DNA from: Dioscorea cayenensis subsp. rotundata
Taxonomy: Eukaryota; Streptophyta; Magnoliopsida; Dioscoreales; Dioscoreaceae
NCBI RefSeq assembly: GCF_009730915.1
Contig: NC_052480.1
Location: 21,712,419-21,776,418 of the forward strand
DNA: 64,000 nt
Direction of reading: 5' to 3'
The position numbers and the translations under genes are program-made. Of this stretch, positions 58,491 to 64,000 are shown in pieces (position 1 is the first letter of the stretch; each line of letters begins with the position of its first letter). The notes below the pieces were generated by a model. The model was not told the DNA's origin. It saw nothing but the letters and a program-made list of their open reading frames with translations, and made no database searches.

Positions 58491-58755
58491 ATAACTAATT
58501 TTGTCGTAAGTCCAAATACAGCAAAAAACCCAAAATCAGTAATTTAAATCATTGCATATATCTTTTCACAGCAAACCAAACAACCTATGTTGGCATTTTA
58601 CCTGTAAATCAAATTACATCACACTTGCTTACAGGCAACCAAACATCTCTTATATGAGATTTCAGCCTTCATCATGCTCAGATTTATGATAAGATTAATC
58701 AAAATGGGCCAGAGAATATGTAGCAACATAAGATGAACAATTGCAATGTGCATGT

Positions 58756-58987
58756 TGTTAGCATATTGGGTTTATTTATTAATTGTCTAATTTTATATGG
58801 GAATTATAGTATTTTTATATTTCTTGTTATAGTTTGTCTTTATATATACTCTATATTTTGTACACATTATTATCTTTTCCCTTTGCAATAACAAAACCCT
58901 AATATTCCATTTTATTCTTTCCTTTGTCTCTAATGTATACTTTGGTCTCTTTGCACAAATTCTTCTTGCACATTTGATTATTTATCT
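58756..58987 (+). repeat. 5' LTR of the copia element
   Basis: Pairs with 61411-61641; followed directly by the primer-binding site. Confidence 0.9.
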
Positions 58988-59069
58988 TGGTATCAGAGGC
59001 AGGTTATTCCATTCTACAGCTTTCATGGATCCAACTAAAATGATTTGGACAAAAATGATGTGACTTAGG

Positions 59070-61400
59070 TGGTGAATATACCTTTAATAGATTTTCTGAA
59101 TTGCTTGCTTTGGATGAGACTTTCCATCAAACCTCTTGTATTGATACCCCAGAACAAAATGGTGTTACAAAAAGAAAATACAGATATATTGTTGAAACTA
59201 CACACTCCCTCTAATTATCTACCAATGTTCTTAGGGAATTTTTGGAGAAGCCATCCTTACCGTTGTGCATTAAATCAATAGAATTCCTTATTTCATCACT
59301 TCAGGTTTGTCATCCTTTCAGCAGTTGTATTGTCATTGCTCCTGATTACTCTGCCTTAAGTGATTTTGGTTCTACTTGTTTCGTTCTTCAACCTCACATT
59401 TAATGTAGGAAACTTACTTCTCGTTCTGCTCTCTATGGTTTTTGTGGTTATGGTGAAGGTCAAAAGGGATACTGATGTTATGATCCTGTTAGCCAAAGAC
59501 TCTACATTTCTCGTCAAGTTGTGTTTCTTGAGCATATACCATTCTATTCTATTCACTCCAACTCTTCTAGTGTTCCAAAGTCTGATCTCACTTGTATCAA
59601 TCCTTTTTGTGAACCAAATGTTTCCAACACTCCTTTTCCTAATAACAATTCTTGCAAGGCTGATTCTTTTAACTCTTCAAACATTGATTCTCAGCTTATT
59701 GATGATGCTCCCTCTATTCCTACTACTTCGCAAGATGCTCCTATGGTCGAGGATCCTTACCCTCGTTATCCTCAACGAACTCATAAGTCCACTCAATTAC
59801 CTGATTTTCTCTACTCTACTTATTCAACTTCATTTTCTTACTTTTTGGTTTCTATTCACCACCTCTCAGAGCCCTCTTCCTATAAAGAGTTTGTACTTGA
59901 TCCCTTGTGGCACCAGGCAATGACTGAAGAACTATTTACTTAATACAAGATGGGTACTTGGGATATTGTTCCCCTTTCTTTATGGAAGACTGTGATTGGC
60001 TCTAGTTGGGTGTATAAGATTAAAACTAAATCTGATGGGTCAGTTGAGTGATACAAAGCTCGCTTAGTCACTTAAGGATTTTCTCAGCAATATGGTATAG
60101 ATTATGAGGAGATGTTTTCCCCAGTATCTAAGTATGTTACCATTCATACTCTTATTGCAGTTGCTTCGATTCGTCAATGGCCAATTTCTCAAATGGATGT
60201 TAAAAATGCATTCTTGCATGGAAATCTTCAAAAATAAGTGTAAATGGTACCTCCACTAGGTGTTGCTCATTAACCTAGTGAAGTTTGCAAACTAAAGAAG
60301 GCTCTGTATGGGCTTAAATAAGCTCCTCGAGTTTGGCTTGAAAAGTTTTCTCTTGTGCTTAGATCTCTTGGATTTCATCCCAGTCCACACAACTATGCTC
60401 TATTTGTCATATGTACTTTTTCTGGTCATATTCTACTCTTTTTATATGTTGATGATATAATTATTACTGGGGATGATGTGGATGGAATCACTGAGTTAAA
60501 ACTTCAATTGGCCTGTGATTTTGAGATGAAAAAATTAGGGTCCCTACGTTATTTTTTGGGAATTGAAGGAACTTGCTCTACTTGTGGCTATCTTCTTTCT
60601 CAATCCAAGTACATTGTTGACATTTTTGAATAAGTTCGCCTCTTTGACACTAGCATAGTTGATACCCCTCATGAACTTAATGTTCGGTATTCTCCTTTAG
60701 ATGATATTCCATTATCAAATACTTCTCTGTACTATACTGTTGTTGGTTGGCTCGTGTACCTCACTATCACTAGGCTTGATATTGCTTACGTAGTTCATAT
60801 TGTTAACCAGTTTGTTGCTTCTTTTTCTACAGTTCATTGGGTGACTGTGTTTTATATTTTTCAATATCTTTAAGGAACACAATTTTAGAGTCTACTTTTT
60901 CCTTCCACATCTACTTTAGAACTATGGGCCTACTCAGATGTCGATTAGGGTGGTAATTCTTCCGATAGCAAGCCTATTACAGGTTTTTGTATATTTTTGG
61001 GTGATTCTCTTATCTTTTGGAAGAGCAAAAAACAAATTGCTGTCTCTCACTCATCTAACGAAGAAGAATACCGTGCGATTGCATCCATTACCGCTAAAAT
61101 TGTTTGGTTGCATTGGTTACTTGCCGATATTGGTGTTTCTCTCTCAGACCCCGCTCCATGTATTGTGACAATACCAGTGCTATTTAGATTACACATAACT
61201 CTGTGTTTCATGAGTGCACCAAACATATCGAGATATATTGTCATTTCACTCGTCATCATTATCATAGTGGCACCATCACATTACCTTTTGTCTCTACTTC
61301 CATGCAGCTCGCAGACTTGTTGACCAAGGCACATTCCACTCCACTCTTTCGATTTTTGGTTAGCAAACTCTCAATGCTTTCTATTGATGCATTGTGAGTT
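59070..61400 (+). pseudogene. Copia pol remnant (integrase end, RT, RNase H)
   Basis: The integrase end reads NGVTKRKYRYIVE-like in mixed frames near 59160. The linker (59521-59943) includes PRYPQRTHKSTQLPDF. Reverse transcriptase motifs follow: [51 protein letters not shown] (catalytic VDD intact) and [15 protein letters not shown]. RNase H motifs: ITGFCIFLGDSLIFWKSKKQ and SSNEEEYRAIA. At least ten stops and several frameshifts are present, many at Gln (CAA to TAA) or Arg/Trp codons. Confidence 0.9.
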
Positions 61401-61410
61401 TGAGGGGGGA

Positions 61411-61641
61411 TGCTAGCATATTGGGTTAATTTATTAATTGTCTAATTTTATATGGGTATTATAGTTTTTTATATTTCTTACTTTAGTTTGCCTTTATATA
61501 TACTCTTAATTTTATACTCATTATTATCTTTTCCCTTTGCAATAGTAAAACCCTAATCCTATATTCTCTTCTTTCCTTTGTCTCTAATGTATACTTTGGT
61601 CTATTTGCACAAATTCTTCTTGCACATTTGATTATTAATCA
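61411..61641 (+). repeat. 3' LTR of the copia element
   Basis: Preceded by a purine tract (TGAGGGGGGA). Close to the 5' LTR but with scattered differences. Confidence 0.9.
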
Positions 61642-61646
61642 CATGC

Positions 61647-62040
61647 TATGATTGTCTGGTTATTAATTTAAGAAAGTGTTTTAATATAAAAATTTATACA
61701 TAATAAATATCATTGATCCCATTAGTATCCTTACTTCTAACTATGAGGAAACTGGGCAAAACAAGAAAGAGAATATATCATAAAATAATATTGACGTTCA
61801 GAATACTCAATTATCTACTCATCAATATTAAAAAACTTTTTAAAATAGTGATTATTGTAGTATAGACCTCTATCTCAGATGCGTTGATAATACAAATCTA
61901 TATCAGCGTTTGGTAAACAAACTCCATATTTGGATCATATACCAAATTTATATTTAATTTCATGAATTTAATTTTGTCAAAAGAAATTTCAGCAAAAACA
62001 ATCTTATATTTGATGAAGAATAAATAAAACATGGATGTCT
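61647..62040. other. Intergenic DNA
   Basis: AT-rich; no gene seen. Confidence 0.5.
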
Positions 62041-62075
62041 TTTATTAAGGAGGAAAAATTTTGCATGGCTTTGGG

Positions 62076-62145
62076 CCTTGGCTTTCTTGTGACAATGATA
62101 TTGTTATGCAAAAGCCTTGGCTTTCTTGTGACAATGATATTGTTA
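62076..62145. repeat. 33-bp near-tandem duplication
   Basis: A 33-base unit with CCTTGGCTTTCTTGTGACAA occurs twice, with four bases between, and GCATGGC copies on both flanks. An (AT)n run follows at 62230-62263. Confidence 0.9.
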
Positions 62146-62228
62146 TGTCTTTTGCATGGCCTTTTGGGAGTAGAGAAGCTAAAAGAAAGAAAAGAGGCCT
62201 TGGAGTATCCATATTTAGAGCTATGCAC

Positions 62229-62273
<45 letters not shown>

Positions 62274-62279
62274 TTTACT

Positions 62280-63330
62280 TCTTGATTTGTATGAGTTTAT
62301 TTTGTGAGATAAATTGCTCAGATTGGGTCAAACTAATGTAGGAAGCAAACCCTTTGGAAAAATATGTCGATATCATTCAAATCAACAATGACGAATTTTT
62401 ATTTTTGAAAAATTTATATATAGCAAAAAATTACATTAAGTGGACAATTGTAACATTTTCTTCATGTGTTACAATGCATATTGACCATTTTTTTTTCAAT
62501 TTGATTAAATTTAGTTATTTTGGACTAATCTAGTTTGATTCTAGTAATCGAATTTCTCATCTAATTAGTTTAATTAAAATAAAATTTTTATTATAAATCA
62601 TCATATGGACACTCTTAAATTATTCAAAAATTAAATTGAGATTACTTTTATCTTCATATTCATTTATTTGTAAGATTAGCACCATTAAAGATCATTATCT
62701 TTATAATCCATGATTGGGCCCAATCATATTATTGGGCCTTGTGAAAGCTCAACCCAACGACTCTCGAGGTGTTTTTCGTCATTTTAATTGAGACATGTAA
62801 GCTTTAGGTTACATTGTAACCTATGAATCAGAATGTCACCAGGAGAAGGTCAATGTATAGTAAATCTTGTTCTCATGCTTGGAATTCTTTTAATTAATTT
62901 ACCTTTATATTTGTATGACTTTACCTTATGAGATAAATTGTTTTGAATTGGGTCAAATGTACCAAGCCAACTCTTAAGAAAACATATATTGATGTCATTA
63001 AAGTCAATAACCATAAATTTTCATTTATGGGACATTTATATGCAACAGAAATTACAATGAGCAAGCAATTGTAACATTTTCATCCTTGAATAAGAAACTT
63101 TGCAAATTTGAGTTTATAGTGTGTAATGCACAAGGTGTTGTCATAAGTTTTCATTTTATTTTAATTCAATTAAATTTAGTTTTGTAGATCATTCAAGTTT
63201 AATTCTAACTATCAGATTTCTTGTTTAATTAGTTCAATGAAAATGAAAATTTTATTATAAAACAAAATGTGGGCATTCTTAAATTTTATTTGTAAGGATA
63301 GTATTATCAAAGAACATTATTTTTACTAGG
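62280..63330. repeat. Local duplication, two copies of about 400 bp
   Basis: About 62280-62670 matches about 62905-63320. Landmarks: GAGATAAATTGYT, GGGTCAAA, CAATTGTAACATTTTC and TTAGTTTAATTAAAAT or its variant. Non-coding. The DNA between them has ATTGGGCCTTGTGAAAGC near 62732. Confidence 0.7.
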
Positions 63331-63394
63331 CATTTTTCCTGGCTTCACATCAGAGTTTTAAAAATTTTGTAAGGGTTTTGAGGCAAAATCATCT

Positions 63395-63765
63395 ATAAAA
63401 AAATAATATAATTAAACAACTCCTAAATGGAAACTATTGTATAATTTGGATTTCAAAGATATTATGCACATTTATTGCATAAATAAATAAACACAATTAA
63501 AGCTTTTCAATTATTAATATAATAAATAATTTAAATAAATTTAAATGTAATAAAAAATTACATTTGTTCTTAGAAACACTCTGAGAGCAAATTAGTAAAA
63601 TAATATAATTAAACAACTATGTAATGAAAACTATTATATACCTTGGATTTTAAAAGTTTTATTAATATTTATTGTATAAATAAATAAGTACATTTAAAGT
63701 TTTCAATTATTAACATCATAAGTAATATAAATAAAACTTAAATGTAATTAAAAAAATTTAAACAA
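63395..63765. repeat. Tandem duplication of about 200 bp
   Basis: About 63395-63570 and 63597-63765 share AATAATATAATTAAACAACT, then AAACTATT and CAATTATTAA in the same order. Non-coding, AT-rich. Confidence 0.75.
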
Positions 63766-64000
63766 ATTATTAATATCATAAGTTTTTATATTTTATGTGA
63801 TACCAAATAAATGTTGTTTATTCTTTTCTAAACAAATACTTCCAAATAAATTTAGCAAAAATTTTTTGTTTTCAAATATCATCCATTTCTATGAATAGGT
63901 CTTATTAAATGTTTAATATAAAGCCGATTGAACGCCTATGATGAAATCAATTTCATTAAATCTTATATGTTCATAATGCAATGGTAAAATTTCTTTAAAA
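63766..64000. other. AT-rich end of window
   Basis: Nothing recognisable. Confidence 0.5.

Larger units (their letters stand above)
52359..58649 (-). mobile_element. PIF/Harbinger transposon, about 6.3 kb, decayed
   Basis: Outer ends pair as inverted repeats: GTTTGGTCACCCGTA near 52364 against GTTTGGTTGCCTGTA (reversed) near 58644. An inner pair, GGTTGTTTGGTTATCTGTGAA (52443) against GGTTGTTTGGTTTGCTGTGAA (reversed, to about 58586), repeats the motif. Flanking triplets are CTA and TTA, close to the TTA target usual for this superfamily. Both expected genes are present on the minus strand: a DDE transposase (about 55539-54420) and a Myb/SANT-like protein (54098-53087). Both are broken. Confidence 0.85.
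58756..61641 (+). mobile_element. Ty1-copia retrotransposon, short internal-deletion copy
   Basis: LTRs of 232 bp (58756-58987) and 231 bp (61411-61641) start TGTTAGC / TGCTAGC and end ATCT / ATCA. Flanks CATGT and CATGC are a 4/5 target-site duplication. The primer-binding site TGGTATCAGAGGCAGG starts at 58988, and the polypurine tract GAGGGGGGA ends at 61410. Only 2.4 kb lies between: gag, protease and most of integrase are deleted, and the rest of pol is broken. Confidence 0.93.

Noticed and set aside
59360..59923. 187-aa hydrophobic plus-strand ORF looking like a membrane protein
   Set aside because: Out-of-frame reading of the copia pol region; the 59521-59943 frame carries the real copia motif (PRYPQRTHKS).
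1..64000. CRISPR arrays, operons, riboswitches or bacterial elements
   Set aside because: None seen; the window is plant nuclear DNA.

Overview
The window is nuclear DNA of a flowering plant. It is AT-rich, most of it is intergenic, it is full of decayed plant-type transposons (Ty1-copia, TRIM, a Ty3/gypsy-like derivative, CACTA, PIF/Harbinger, hAT-like, SINE-like), and its three intact genes have spliced untranslated leaders or trailers. The species cannot be fixed from the sequence alone.

Three genes look intact. (1) A J-domain/DUF3444 co-chaperone-like protein (CDS 5844-8765, +) has introns predicted in its 5' leader and 3' trailer, and a strong hairpin just before its start codon. (2) An NF-YC subunit of the CCAAT-binding factor (30747-31490, +) has an intronless CDS and is closest to the NF-YC1/NF-YC4 type. 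(3) An F-box gene on the minus strand (39559-44255) is an apparent orthologue of LEAF CURLING RESPONSIVENESS / F-box only protein 6. It has a 77-nt first coding exon, an intron of about 3.4 kb, and a recognisable miR394 target site. No operon-like links exist. The genes are spaced as independent plant loci.

Layout: 1-3960 is AT-rich non-coding DNA made of two diverged copies of a 1.6-1.9 kb unit. 4.4-10.2 kb is the J-protein gene. 10.4-11.4 kb is an array of tRNA-like (SINE-like) repeats. 12.2-12.65 kb is a complete TRIM retroelement with a perfect target-site duplication. 13.6-16.8 kb is a CACTA transposon that has picked up two exons of a bZIP gene. 17.7-18.65 kb is an inverted-repeat element carrying what looks like the 5' part of a plastid-protein gene. 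19-24.8 kb is transposon-derived non-coding DNA. 24.8-28.56 kb is a truncated Ty1-copia element (minus). 30.4-31.6 kb is NF-YC. 34.1-37.9 kb is a non-autonomous LTR element whose interior is mostly a decayed cellular-looking coding sequence. 38.4-44.3 kb is the F-box gene. 44.4-50.6 kb is AT-rich intergenic DNA with SINE-like units and simple repeats. 50.6-52.1 kb holds two small GGGCC-rich TIR elements. 52.36-58.65 kb is a PIF/Harbinger element with duplicated terminal repeats and a catalytically broken transposase. 58.76-61.64 kb is a short, decayed copia element with both LTRs. 61.7-64 kb is AT-rich DNA with two local tandem duplications.

The most unusual content is the concentration of gene-fragment capture: three unrelated transposons each carry host-like coding sequence (bZIP exons, a plastid-type N-terminus, and a large unrecognised helical protein). 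All calls are by eye. Splice sites and family names given as recalled are inference.
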